From Chloroflexota bacterium (GTDB lineage: Bacteria > Chloroflexota > Anaerolineae > J036 > Brachytrichaceae), in contig JAJYKL010000023.1 of assembly GCA_021788625.1 (NCBI GenBank), forward strand, positions 1 through 47,607: a stretch of 47,607 bases of DNA, given 5' to 3'. Below the pieces are notes generated by a model. The model saw nothing but the letters and a program-made list of their open reading frames with translations, was not told where the DNA came from and ran no database searches. This document shows positions 9,031-17,128 of this stretch, in pieces. The position numbers were made by a program, and so were the translations under genes. Each line of letters starts with the position of its first letter. The first letter of the stretch is position 1.

Positions 9031-9122
9031 CGTGGTTTCTTCGTCCTTCAGCCGGAGTGCTGCGGCTGGCATGGTTCGCTTCGTCACTGCGTGGCTGAGT
9101 TGAAACCGCGATGGTCAGTTCA

Positions 9123-10736
9123 TCAATCTTCCATCGGCAATCGCCGGGGTGCCGGCGTGCTGGTTGCCGTGCGAACCTTCAGGTCGGCATCAGCCAGCAC
9201 GCTGACGAGGGCGACGGCCATCAGGTGGTCGTCGTGCAGCGGCTCCTCTTCCAGCGTATGCGGGTTGTGCCATGTGGCGGTGGCAGGAACGCCCCATTCA
9301 GTGTGGTATGCCACGCCATTACGAGAGGGCCGTTCGTCATGCTCACAACGTACAAGTTGCTCTCGTAACCGCGCGTAATCTACATCGCTATACCCATTGG
9401 CCTTCGCCAGCAGTTGGTAGTGCCGATAACGACCCGTCTCGATGAGTGCCAGCCACTGATGGAGCAGCTCCGTTTTACTTGCTGGGGTGAAGATGAACGG
9501 AATCACCCGCGAGGGGTAGCGGTTCAGCAGCGCGCTGGCCAGGCCCCGGCCCAGTCCAGTCGCGTCGGTGACGATGCGCACAGGGTTATTCGAGTCCAGG
9601 AAACTAAACAGACGGCGCCGTGCAGGTGTGTCATCCAGGACGTTGGCGCCTTGCAGTGCCAGATAGTCGATGGTGGTAAAGGTGGGCAGGGAAGGGATGG
9701 CCCCATCGAAGGTAACGCGATGGATGGCAGCGACTGTAAAGTCGTGTTCGCGGTTCTCCTGCATCAGGTCGGCTGCACCGACGTCAAGGGTGGCAACGCG
9801 GCTGTACTCAGCCGAACGCTCCTCGGCACGGGCATTCGGCGGCGAGCCGCCTGAGCTCGAAAGAGCGCGTGGGGTGGCACTGCTGAAGATGAGCTCCAAC
9901 CGGCGCTCATCGAACAGGCGTCCGGTTTGGGCCGTCTCAACATTCTCATACTCGGTCTGAATAACCGGATGTAGCGCGCCCAGGCGGACGATCTCCTGTT
10001 GCACATGCTGACCGTAAGCAGGATTCACTTCGGCCACCTGGCGCCAGTTGATGATAAAAACACGCTGCTTACTATCCTGGGCCTGTTGCGCTTCGAGCTG
10101 CACGCGCTTTTGAGCGAGATAAGTACCCGTATGGCGGGCGGTGCCGGTATGAATATGGGGAGCATTTGTATTGGCGGTCATCGGGTCGAAGGCGCGCGCC
10201 ACATACTGGGCATCCAGGTCCTGGCATTCGTCCAGACTCAGGAGCACCGAGGCGGTGGCGCCGACGTTTGGTTTATCGCGCTCCATGCCGGATAGGAACA
10301 GGATACGGGCCTGACCAAGGCGAATCAGGTTGCTGGAGGTGTGCAGGTCTTTAAAGAACGGGTTTCCAGAAGTGATCTCGAGCAGACGGCGGATGGCGAT
10401 CTTGCATTGCGGATCGAAGGTGGGAGCGGTATGAACGATCATGGCGCCCTTTACGCGCTGAAAGAGGAAGAGCAGATAGGCGTGCACATGCGCCAATGTC
10501 TCGTTCTTTCCCGACTGGCGCGGAAAGCGCCAGACATATTGCTCGCCATCATGGCGAAGCGCGCTGAGTACGGCCGCCCGTGCAGGCGGCACCTGGTATG
10601 GGCGCAGCGGCCGGCGCAGCACCACCCGGCTGAACGTCTCCACATCCGCCAGTGCCTGGACCAAGGCATGGACGAACGGGTCACGATTGTGCGTAGGTGC
10701 TCCCCGTTTGGGCACGCCGGCTAAGGGCATCGGCAT
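9123..10736 (-). CDS. Phage terminase large subunit
   Basis: A 537-residue ATP-driven DNA packaging motor with nuclease. The N-terminal ATPase has a Walker A-like RFPRQSGKNET (residues 70-80) and Walker B LLSLDECQDLD (165-175). The C-terminal RNase H-fold nuclease is suggested by acidic residues in LDVGAADL, by VTDATGLGRGLASALL and by the closing HDDHLMAVALV. It would bind the portal and cut concatemeric DNA during head filling. Two in-frame ATGs (10736, 10730) are available with no clear ribosome site. From 10736 it overlaps the preceding gene by 56 bp, so translation may be coupled or may start further in. It is the last gene of the head operon, an unusual place for terminase, which normally comes first. 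Confidence 0.9.
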   Translation of the reverse strand: MPMPLAGVPKRGAPTHNRDPFVHALVQALADVETFSRVVLRRPLRPYQVPPARAAVLSALRHDGEQYVWRFPRQSGKNETLAHVHAYLLFLFQRVKGAMIVHTAPTFDPQCKIAIRRLLEITSGNPFFKDLHTSSNLIRLGQARILFLSGMERDKPNVGATASVLLSLDECQDLDAQYVARAFDPMTANTNAPHIHTGTARHTGTYLAQKRVQLEAQQAQDSKQRVFIINWRQVAEVNPAYGQHVQQEIVRLGALHPVIQTEYENVETAQTGRLFDERRLELIFSSATPRALSSSGGSPPNARAEERSAEYSRVATLDVGAADLMQENREHDFTVAAIHRVTFDGAIPSLPTFTTIDYLALQGANVLDDTPARRRLFSFLDSNNPVRIVTDATGLGRGLASALLNRYPSRVIPFIFTPASKTELLHQWLALIETGRYRHYQLLAKANGYSDVDYARLREQLVRCEHDERPSRNGVAYHTEWGVPATATWHNPHTLEEEPLHDDHLMAVALVSVLADADLKVRTATSTPAPRRLPMED

Positions 10737-11649
10737 GAGCAGGCAGCGGCCGCGCCAGAATCCCTGCAGCCCAATCGCTGCATTTCTGCGCCTGGTTTTT
10801 ATCGCTCAACTGTGCGGCAATTGGTGTGATCAGGTAGGCGGCCGCGCGCGGGATGAGGCAGGCGTGCGCCTGCTGTGCGTCCACGTTCGTGGGGTACGTG
10901 AGCATCGAAAACTCAAGCGGGCTGCTGCCGAGTACCACTGGCTCGCTGATCACCTGCCATACCGTGTCGCCGTAGGTGTCGCCGCGGGACACCCGCACCA
11001 CCTTCCCGGCGGGGAAGTCGCTCACCTCGTCTGCATCGGATGCGCGGACGTAGTTCACATCGGTAGCCACGTAAATGCCGTTCGCCGGCGCGTCAAGGCC
11101 CGTCCCCAGGCAGACCAGGCACCGATCGCCCGTGATGACCGCCACGCCGTCGGAGTCGAAAAGATGGTCCGGGTCAGCGCTGGCGGTGGTGAGAACACAG
11201 CGCACATCCGTAAAACTGGGCAGCGCAACCGGTCGGTCCGACATGGAGATTGACTCTACACGGCGCGGCCAGCGGATGACCACCTGAAGCGCGGTTTGAT
11301 CCACGCGCGCGTGCAGGCGCACCTGGAAGGCATCGACCACGTCGAAGGGTACCTGGTTTGCTTCGTTCAGTTCGCCCAGGTAGATCGCCGTGACCAGTGA
11401 ACCGTAATGTCGCGTACTCACCATGACGAGCGGCTCATCGCATCCCAGGTAATCGGTGACATCGACGGTGCGGATCACATCCAGTGGATCACTGCGGTCC
11501 AGGTCTGCGGCGGCCAAAGCCAGAGCAGCCAGCACCCGGTCACGATCCATCCGGCTGGTCTCAGCCGGAGCCACCAGCGCACTCGCCATCTGTCGCGTCG
11601 CGCTGATGAGGGTAGTCTGGTCAATCAGATTGGTATTCGTGAAGATCAT
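10681..11649 (-). CDS. Phage structural protein (fibre/decoration-like)
   Basis: A 322-residue phage protein. Residues about 155-255 resemble the beta-rich repeat found in many tailed-phage structural and fibre proteins: ITGDRCLVCLGTGLDAPANG, then GIYVATDVNYVRASDADEV, a VVRVSRGDTYGDTVWQV strand and a short tail. The first 120 residues are helical and acidic, with no family that I recognise. A head-attached decoration, neck or short-fibre role is possible. The ATG at 11649 has AGGAGG eight bases upstream. It follows the adaptor-like gene by 15 bp and its end overlaps the terminase gene by 56 bp. It is the only gene in the island with fibre-like character, so it bears on whether any tail component is present. 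Confidence 0.6.
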   Translation of the reverse strand: MIFTNTNLIDQTTLISATRQMASALVAPAETSRMDRDRVLAALALAAADLDRSDPLDVIRTVDVTDYLGCDEPLVMVSTRHYGSLVTAIYLGELNEANQVPFDVVDAFQVRLHARVDQTALQVVIRWPRRVESISMSDRPVALPSFTDVRCVLTTASADPDHLFDSDGVAVITGDRCLVCLGTGLDAPANGIYVATDVNYVRASDADEVSDFPAGKVVRVSRGDTYGDTVWQVISEPVVLGSSPLEFSMLTYPTNVDAQQAHACLIPRAAAYLITPIAAQLSDKNQAQKCSDWAAGILARPLPAHADALSRRAQTGSTYAQS

Positions 11650-11664
11650 CGGTGCGGCCTCCTG

Positions 11665-12210
11665 TTACGTTGGTGTTTGGGGCAGGCCGAATAAGGCCAA
11701 AGCGGTATCGAACAGCTTATTCGCCTGCGCGGTCAGGGCCGTGCATTTGGAATAATCGGTCTCGGCCAGCTCGCGCCCGCGTCCCAGGATGAGCATGGCG
11801 GCCGCCAGCATGCACAGCGCGCCGCGCAGGTGCGGTGGGTACCAGTCGACTTCCACACCATCGTGCCGAAAACGTGAACGGAAGATGAAGTCGGCACTCA
11901 ACGCGCCAAGCGGTGACTGCAGGAGCAGCTCCCCGCCGCGCGGGCGGAACTCCGTCACTGGCAAAAGGCCCGACGGAACCACTTCCACCACTTCGCTCGC
12001 CGGGCAGTCTGCCGACAGGTCAATGCTTGTTTGATCCGCACTCAGGCCGGCCAGGGTGATTTTCTCCAGCCGGGTTGCGAAGCGGGAGAGCACGTTCAGT
12101 GCGTTCGACAGGTTCAGATCGATCTCTGCATCGGTGAACTGCGTTGGCGTCATCTCCAGCACCAGGGCACGGATCTCGTTGCGGTGCTCGGTCACAGTAG
12201 GTTTGGTCAT
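11665..12210 (-). CDS. Phage neck/adaptor-like protein (second of two related genes)
   Basis: A 181-residue protein of no family that I can name. It has an N-terminal helical part with TPTQFTDAEIDLNLSNALN, reminiscent of phage head-tail adaptors that begin with a 'D/E-L..WLN' helix, a central beta segment (LTSIDLSADCPASEVVEVVP-like) and a C-terminal helical part beginning WYPPHLRGALCMLAAAMLIL. The C-terminal pattern P-P-H-x(2,3)-A-L followed by an alanine-rich helix recurs in the gene immediately upstream, so the two look like diverged relatives. Placement just after the portal supports an adaptor or stopper role. It starts at the ATG at 12210, two bases after the stop of its neighbour, which points to coupled translation. 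Adaptor function is inference. Confidence 0.6.
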   Translation of the reverse strand: MTKPTVTEHRNEIRALVLEMTPTQFTDAEIDLNLSNALNVLSRFATRLEKITLAGLSADQTSIDLSADCPASEVVEVVPSGLLPVTEFRPRGGELLLQSPLGALSADFIFRSRFRHDGVEVDWYPPHLRGALCMLAAAMLILGRGRELAETDYSKCTALTAQANKLFDTALALFGLPQTPT

Positions 12211-12212
12211 CT

Positions 12213-12752
12213 TTACATCTGCAGGGTGGTCGCGGCACGTCCGTAATAGGCGGCCGCAAGGGATTGAATCAGGTCGGCGCGTGTGGGGTCCGTTTCCTGC
12301 AATGAAAGCGCGTTCAGGTAGAAGCTGGCTGTCATCAGCGCAATGAGAGCCTCGTGGTGGGGCGGCCAGGTGGGCACGGCCGGGTCATGCGGGCCGGGGC
12401 GCCAGATGGTCAGGGCTCGCGTGCCTGCCAGTGCACCGTACACGCGCACGCTGGCGTTGGATGGACCGCATGAAATGAGGCGGTGCCGGTAACCCTCGCC
12501 GCCCAGCGTGACCTGGGTGGCATAGACGACGCCGGTTGAAAGGGGCACCTGGAACTCGGCATAGGCACCGAGCTCGTCCGAGCCTGCGATCCCCTCGGCG
12601 TTAACACTCTCAGCCGTCAGGCATGGTTGGAGGGCGCTGTAAGCGGCAAGGGCCGTCCGCAGTGCCGATGACAGCAAGGCTTCATGGTGCCTTACCCTGG
12701 AGGGTGGACTGATGAGGCCAATCGCCAGTGTTTTGATCGTATCAGCAGACAT
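12213..12752 (-). CDS. Phage neck/adaptor-like protein (first of two related genes)
   Basis: A 179-residue protein without a recognised family. The N-terminal helices (SPPSRVRHHEALLSSALRTA) precede a beta-rich middle (FQVPLSTGVVYATQVTLGGE, SVRVYGALAGTRALTIWRP) and a C-terminal helical part starting TWPPHHEALIALMTASFYLN. The last part parallels the C-terminus of the next gene. It follows the portal gene by 30 bp. A ribosome site GAGGT lies eight bases before the ATG at 12752. Position and fold pattern fit a head-completion or adaptor protein that fills the portal ring. This is inference; profile-profile comparison with gp6/gp15-type adaptors would test it. Confidence 0.55.
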   Translation of the reverse strand: MSADTIKTLAIGLISPPSRVRHHEALLSSALRTALAAYSALQPCLTAESVNAEGIAGSDELGAYAEFQVPLSTGVVYATQVTLGGEGYRHRLISCGPSNASVRVYGALAGTRALTIWRPGPHDPAVPTWPPHHEALIALMTASFYLNALSLQETDPTRADLIQSLAAAYYGRAATTLQM

Positions 12753-12782
12753 GATGAAATACCTCGGTTTACCATTGCTGGC

Positions 12783-12816
12783 TCAGGATGATCCTGGTGA
12801 GCCTGTCGAACCATTC
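12783..12816. repeat. Partial palindromic repeat inside the portal gene end
   Basis: The segment GCTCAGGATGATCCTG followed by GTGAGCCTGTCGAACCAT matches both ends of the repeat unit seen at 1-112, with the middle missing. It supplies the stop codon and last codons of the portal gene. Confidence 0.7.
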
Positions 12817-13970
12817 AATCCAATCGGCAGGACTGGCGCAAACGTCACAGTGGTTTCGTAATGGCCGGACAGGTCGAGCCGGTGCAGTACCTCAGCCATA
12901 CGCAAGATGATGCGGTTACGCTGGCGCACAGCTTCGCCGAAGAAACCGCGCCGGACGCTAGCTGCCTGAGTCATCGGCATGTACGACAGCTCCAACGCCC
13001 GTCCCGAAAGCTCTGTATTGCCAATGCCATATGCAACCGACGGGGTATTGGATAGCTCCTTGACCACTTGCAGCAGCAGTTTGATCGTGTCGATGTGGAT
13101 GCCGGCCGTTTCTGCATCCAGCAGCCTGACCAATTCGAGCTGCGCGCCTGCCGGCGCTGACCAGATCTCACCCGGGTCGGTGCGCAGGACCGTTGTCTCG
13201 ACTCCCAACGCCTTGATGGGTGGGTTCCCCTGCACCCGCACAAGCCACATGAGCAGATCGATGCGCTCGTTGAGCAGCCGGCAGGCGGCTTTGATGTGCT
13301 CAAGGGTGGAATCGCCCCAGTGCGATCCTGGACGCGGCCAGTTGGGGAATACCACCACAGGCAGCAGGCCATATGGGTTCAGGTAGGACTGCGCGGGCGA
13401 CGAACCGGCCTGTGGCGGCTCGCTAGCGGGTACAGGAATGCCGGACCTTTCTAGTGGGGCCGGCGCGGCAAGTTGCCGCGATGACGGTCCCTCGATGCTG
13501 ACAGACTCGCGGGACCAGGTCTCGATCCGGTCGTCGAGCTGGACCATCACACGTTCCGGCTGGCCATCGGCACGCCATTCCAGCACCTCCACGTCACCGG
13601 GGTGCAGCGTGCGATAGAACACCTGGCCGTCCAGGTGCGAGACGTAGAAGGCCCCATCGCCCAGGACGCAGGCGTTCAGTGCGGTTGTAAAGTCGGTGGT
13701 GTAGGCGCTCGAATTGCGCAGAGCGTCGTCCAGCTCCCGCTGTGCATCCTCATCCTGTTGCAGCACGCGGCACTCCAGTCCATTCACCGTGGCGGCGGCA
13801 TGCTTGTTCAGAATGTCGCGTGCGTAATTGAACACGGCGCGTACCTCGTCGCGTTTGGGTGTGGAAAGGAGCGTCAGTTGGGCGCCTGGCTCGCCGCGAT
13901 AGAACGCTTCGTTGGCGGCGTACGCGGCAAATCGCTCGTATTCTCGAGTGTCGGTGGACTTGGGTCGCAT
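12783..13970 (-). CDS. Phage portal protein
   Basis: A 395-residue portal protein, the dodecameric ring through which DNA enters the head. Evidence is its overall pattern: RDEVRAVFNYARDILNKHAA near the N-terminus, a beta-rich wing with YRTLHPGDVEVLEWRADGQP and VMVQLDDRIETWSRESV, NPYGLLPVVVFPNWPRPG, then HIKAACRLLNERIDLLMWLV and a stem/clip segment VKELSNTPSVAYGIGNTELS with AVRQRNRIILRMAEVLHRL, all typical of SPP1 gp6-like portals. It is somewhat short for the family. The ATG at 13970 has GAGGAAA upstream. The final dozen residues (NGSTGSPGSS) and the stop codon come from a copy of the interspersed palindromic repeat at 12783-12816. It lies after the capsid gene, not before it as is usual. Confidence 0.85.
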   Translation of the reverse strand: MRPKSTDTREYERFAAYAANEAFYRGEPGAQLTLLSTPKRDEVRAVFNYARDILNKHAAATVNGLECRVLQQDEDAQRELDDALRNSSAYTTDFTTALNACVLGDGAFYVSHLDGQVFYRTLHPGDVEVLEWRADGQPERVMVQLDDRIETWSRESVSIEGPSSRQLAAPAPLERSGIPVPASEPPQAGSSPAQSYLNPYGLLPVVVFPNWPRPGSHWGDSTLEHIKAACRLLNERIDLLMWLVRVQGNPPIKALGVETTVLRTDPGEIWSAPAGAQLELVRLLDAETAGIHIDTIKLLLQVVKELSNTPSVAYGIGNTELSGRALELSYMPMTQAASVRRGFFGEAVRQRNRIILRMAEVLHRLDLSGHYETTVTFAPVLPIGLNGSTGSPGSS

Positions 13971-14036
13971 GGTTTCCTCATCCACCTGGCCCCGCCTGCC
14001 TCCCCTCAACGGGGAGGCAATCGGGACAAGGCGGGC

Positions 14037-14339
14037 TTAACGGGCACGCTTGACAAACTGATACGTGACCTGGTTGGCAGTGAGCGCGGCGTAGAGCGTG
14101 AAGAGCAGGTTCCACAGCCGCTCGCTGCTGAAGCCGTTCTGCGCGAAGATGTACAACCCGATAGCGGCAGCCAGTGCGCTGGTGACACCCAGCATGAAGA
14201 GCTGCTTGTGCGTGACGGGCAGACCACTAAACCAGTCCGCGGCGCCTGGCACATAGCGAAATACCAGGCTGAGCACCGCTGCGACAGTAGCCGATAGCAT
14301 CGCCGGAGTCAAGTCATCAACGGTTGGAAAGGAGGTCAT
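14037..14339 (-). CDS. Small holin-like membrane protein
   Basis: A 100-residue protein with two to three hydrophobic segments: MLSATVAAVLSLVFRYV, LFMLGVTSALAAAIGLYIFA and a weaker ERLWNLLFTLYAALTANQV, ending in a basic KRAR. The layout and the motif YVPGAADWFSGLPVTHKQL resemble small phage membrane proteins with an 'FPGLxxWFAAL' element that are often annotated as holins. The ATG at 14339 overlaps the capsid stop codon (ATGA), and GGAG lies nine bases upstream. Its location between capsid and portal genes is odd for a lysis protein, and no endolysin is present, so it could have another membrane role. Function is uncertain. Confidence 0.6.
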   Translation of the reverse strand: MTSFPTVDDLTPAMLSATVAAVLSLVFRYVPGAADWFSGLPVTHKQLFMLGVTSALAAAIGLYIFAQNGFSSERLWNLLFTLYAALTANQVTYQFVKRAR

Positions 14340-15283
14340 GGCCGGACTCCGTCCAGACACGCCACGCCGCGCAGACTGAAGACGGCCAGCGAGCTGTACC
14401 AGCGCACACGCCACTTCTGAGCATCCTTACTTTCCATTGGGCCGACCTGGAGCACGTTCGGGCCGGGCAGCAAAAGCCGGCCCGTATCCGGCCGTTCGAC
14501 GGACACCATCGAACGCTCATTCTGCAAACCGACGACCCCGAACCCATCGGACAAGCTGGCCGCATAGACCTCGGAGCAATCAGCGGAGAGCCCTTTTGTC
14601 AACGCGTCGCTGATGAAATTGGTGGTGGCGATTGGGATACCGGAATAGTAATCAATCGGCAGACCGAATTCCTGACGGGTTTCCATGGACGTACCGGCGG
14701 CGCGGAACAGCGCCTTCATCTTGCGTTTGGTACGCTGCGACATGATCAACAGATCGACCGATCCCTTGACGGTATCGATCAGGCGGTCCAGATCATCGAG
14801 GGTAGGGACGGCTCCATCGGCCGCGTCATTATTGCAGCCGATGCGGTTACTATTGGCGACGGTACATAGAACGCGCAGACCGTCAAACTGTTTGGTATTG
14901 ATGGCGGTGTCACCGGAAATGAACAGGTCCTCGAACTTCTCGGCCACCGCACGCACCTTGAGCGCCAGTTGCACGGCGGTCTGGTCCATCTGATCCGAAC
15001 GGGTTGTCTCAGCGAACTCGTCGATTTCGGCATCACCAATGATGCGCTTGAGCGCCACCGTAACCTGGGTAAAGGTGGTTGTCGATTCCGTGATGGTATC
15101 GCCAGGATCGTAGACATTTACGGTTGAGGCGGCACTCTCACGGGCATACTGGTAGGCATTGCCTGCGATGGGCATGAATGGAAGAAAACGCAACACTTGC
15201 GAATGGGTATAGGCCGTTTGGACCACGCCCCGATAAACCATATTGGTTGACAACTTGGCTGACTCGGCAAGGGTAAGTGCCAT
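14336..15283 (-). CDS. Phage major capsid protein
   Basis: A 315-residue capsid subunit. It opens with ALTLAESAKLSTNMVYRGVV and continues with VNVYDPGDTITESTTTFTQV, ALKRIIGDAEIDEFAETTRS, a long helix that covers VRAVAEKFEDLFISGDTAIN, and FDGLRVLC. This is the layout of a widespread HK97-fold coat protein seen in phages and prophages with the same N-terminus. Later elements LDDLDRLIDTVKGSVDLLIM and the ATTNFISDAL/VEVYAASLSDGFGVVGL-like strands fit the P- and A-domains. There is no protease domain, and a separate scaffold gene lies upstream. The ATG at 15283 is chosen because GAGG lies nine bases upstream. It overlaps the holin-like gene by four bases. Confidence 0.88.
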   Translation of the reverse strand: MALTLAESAKLSTNMVYRGVVQTAYTHSQVLRFLPFMPIAGNAYQYARESAASTVNVYDPGDTITESTTTFTQVTVALKRIIGDAEIDEFAETTRSDQMDQTAVQLALKVRAVAEKFEDLFISGDTAINTKQFDGLRVLCTVANSNRIGCNNDAADGAVPTLDDLDRLIDTVKGSVDLLIMSQRTKRKMKALFRAAGTSMETRQEFGLPIDYYSGIPIATTNFISDALTKGLSADCSEVYAASLSDGFGVVGLQNERSMVSVERPDTGRLLLPGPNVLQVGPMESKDAQKWRVRWYSSLAVFSLRGVACLDGVRP

Positions 15284-15371
15284 GATGGTTGCCTCACGAG
15301 TAAGGAGCAATGAGCGATTGACCATTGGGTTGCCGGGCAGACCCGGCGCACCGGGCAATCGTCCACTGCAA

Positions 15372-16106
15372 TCATTGGTTGATATCGTTAGTCGTTTGAT
15401 GGAGGCCGCGACTGATCAGGTCGATGGGATTGCCCGGCGCGCCAGCCGGCACCTCGCCCATGGCGGACGGGCCGCCCGTCCGGCTGGCCGGTGTGGGGAT
15501 CGCCCGGGCGTAAGCGGCCCTGGCGGCCGCGAAGGCGGCACGCGAAGACGTGAGTGCCTGTTCGACCTGCTCGATCGTCTCGCCCTGGATCAGCTCGGGG
15601 ACGATGTCGTGGCTGGTGGCTTTGATGCGTTCCATGTATTCCACCGCGGCCTGTTTGTTCGCTGCAGCCAGTTGCTGCTGCAGATCGCCAGCCAGCACTT
15701 TGAAGTGGTCACGCTCCCGCTCGACCTGGTTCAGGTTTCGTTCAGCCCGACTGAGCAGGCGCTGAACCCCCTGCAGGCGTGCCAGCGGCACGGAGCGCGC
15801 TTCTTCCTGCGCGGCGCTGGTTCCAGGATTTTCGCCGCTTAGTTGCAGATCAGCCGGGTTGTCCTGGTCTGGCTCGTCAGCCAGCCCATCGGACGGCGCG
15901 ACTGATCCAGGAGGGGCCATGTCGCCAGCGGACAGATAGGCTTCTGACTGGCTGGCAGGCAGGTCAGTCGATGGGGCACTCGTCGTGCCAGGGGGCGTGC
16001 TCGAAGCGATGGCAGTGGTCACGGATTCTGCACCTGAGCGGGCCTCGGACTCCTGGCCCACCAGGCGTGCAGCATCTGTGCCGGTCGTGTTTATCGTGTC
16101 GTTCAT
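15372..16106 (-). CDS. Phage scaffolding protein
   Basis: A 244-residue protein with the properties of a capsid scaffold. Residues 1-100 are Ser/Pro/Asp-rich and disordered. Residues about 105-160 are a strong coiled coil (RLLSRAERNLNQVERERDHF, DLQQQLAAANKQAAVEYMER). A C-terminal segment, DIVPELIQGETIEQVEQALT, resembles the 'LI.G.T.EEID' element of phage scaffold and GPO-like proteins, followed by an Ala-rich helix. It is expected to nucleate capsid assembly and leave the head before packaging. The ATG at 16106 has GAGGGAG upstream. It lies directly before the capsid gene with 88 bp between them, the normal scaffold-capsid arrangement. It carries no visible protease motif. Confidence 0.8.
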   Translation of the reverse strand: MNDTINTTGTDAARLVGQESEARSGAESVTTAIASSTPPGTTSAPSTDLPASQSEAYLSAGDMAPPGSVAPSDGLADEPDQDNPADLQLSGENPGTSAAQEEARSVPLARLQGVQRLLSRAERNLNQVERERDHFKVLAGDLQQQLAAANKQAAVEYMERIKATSHDIVPELIQGETIEQVEQALTSSRAAFAAARAAYARAIPTPASRTGGPSAMGEVPAGAPGNPIDLISRGLHQTTNDINQ

Positions 16107-16154
16107 TGTGAAACTCCCTCTCTTGATGTGGTGAAAGCGAGCAGCAGAACCTGC

Positions 16155-16715
16155 TCAGGTCCAATGCACCGGTATTTCGTGCGGCAGGCCTGTCTGGTCG
16201 TCCACCCAGCGCACGAACTGGTTGCGCAGTCCGAAGCGGTAGATGGCGGCAAGTTCCCGCGTCCCATTAGCTGAGTTGGCGAGCAGGCGTCGAGTCTGAC
16301 CCAGGCTGTAGAGGTCGCCACCATGGGACGGCCGGGCTTGACCCAACGTTCCGGTGGACAGCTCGTCCAGGCTGATGTCGTTGCGGCCCGTGCGCTGCCA
16401 CAGGTCTCGATACAAATCGAGTGCGTGGGGCAGGGCAGTCAGATCCGGCAAGTGCAGGGGTCTGGTTGGGCCCGGCCGTCCGGCTGCGCCAGGTGACCCG
16501 TGCTGAAGGTAGTCGTTCAAGATTCGCAAATCGAAGCTGATGATGTTGAAACCGACGATCCGTTCCGTTAACAGGCAGGCGATCAGGTCCATGACGGTGC
16601 ACTCCTGGAACTGGCGCAGACGTCCGGTCTCGACGTCGACCAGGCTGGCGCATGTCATGCGCTGACCACTTGGCTGTCGCCGGTCGGGAGTGGTCTCAAT
16701 ATCGAGTGCCAACAT
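16155..16715 (-). CDS. DEDD-type 3'-5' exonuclease (RNase H-like)
   Basis: A 186-residue nuclease-like protein. The exonuclease I motif is MLALDIETTPD (Asp and Glu), motif II is RIVGFNIISFDLRILNDYL (Asn-x-x-x-x-Asp). A later Asp in LYSLGQTRRLLANSANGTRE and the 'ELAAIYRFGLRNQFVR' helix fit the C-terminal region of the predicted PolB-type exonuclease family (RNase_H_2/YprB). It would trim single-strand or duplex DNA ends in replication, recombination or head-DNA processing. The start at 16715 has GTGAGG upstream, and the gene follows the coiled-coil membrane gene by six bases. A free exonuclease in the middle of a structural operon is unusual. Its catalytic residues look intact. Confidence 0.75.
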   Translation of the reverse strand: MLALDIETTPDRRQPSGQRMTCASLVDVETGRLRQFQECTVMDLIACLLTERIVGFNIISFDLRILNDYLQHGSPGAAGRPGPTRPLHLPDLTALPHALDLYRDLWQRTGRNDISLDELSTGTLGQARPSHGGDLYSLGQTRRLLANSANGTRELAAIYRFGLRNQFVRWVDDQTGLPHEIPVHWT

Positions 16716-16721
16716 GGTGCC

Positions 16722-17021
16722 TCACTTAAGCTGTAATACACCACGCAGAAGTGTCTGCGCCGCGTCGGCGTTGGTTACGAGGGTCGAAATGGTCAAAATC
16801 ACAATCAGGTAAAAAATGATCGTCATGCGCGCTTCGATGGAGGTCAGACGCCGGTTCAGCGCGTCGAGCTCCGTCTCGATCAACTGCTGCCAGTCACGCC
16901 CACCAGGCGGCGCCGTGCCCGATCGATCTCTGTGCGCATGCGCGACGGATGGTTTGCGACGCCGCGCCAGCCGGCGCATAGCCCCGATCAGGCGGGTATT
17001 GTTGGTGTCTTCAGGGTTCAT
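16722..17021 (-). CDS. Small coiled-coil membrane protein, XhlA/holin-like layout
   Basis: A 99-residue protein. Residues about 45-70 form a short coiled coil (WQQLIETELDALNRRLTSIE) that runs directly into a single transmembrane helix, MTIIFYLIVILTISTLV. The N-terminus is basic and polar. This layout matches XhlA-type phage proteins, which assist holin function, but it is too general to prove it. The ATG at 17021 is preferred over one 24 bases upstream because AGGAAGG precedes it. It is the second gene of the head operon. Together with the protein at 14037 it gives the island two small membrane proteins but no recognisable endolysin. Confidence 0.55.
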   Translation of the reverse strand: MNPEDTNNTRLIGAMRRLARRRKPSVAHAHRDRSGTAPPGGRDWQQLIETELDALNRRLTSIEARMTIIFYLIVILTISTLVTNADAAQTLLRGVLQLK

Positions 17022-17128
17022 TTTGTTCAGGCCTTCCTTCATCACGATCCCGGCGAGCTCGCGGCCCGCGGACCGTATTAACCGGCTCCCTTTGACACGG
17101 CATGACCAACCGTGTGCAGCGTTTTCCG

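Noticed and set aside
9031-9122. Possible terminator of the head operon after the terminase gene
   Set aside because: The CAGCCG/CGGCTG stem in this stretch is short with an eight-base loop and no T-tract on the minus strand.
13602-14297. 231-codon plus-strand frame opposite the portal and holin-like genes
   Set aside because: It covers two well-supported minus-strand genes and the gap between them and shows no motif.
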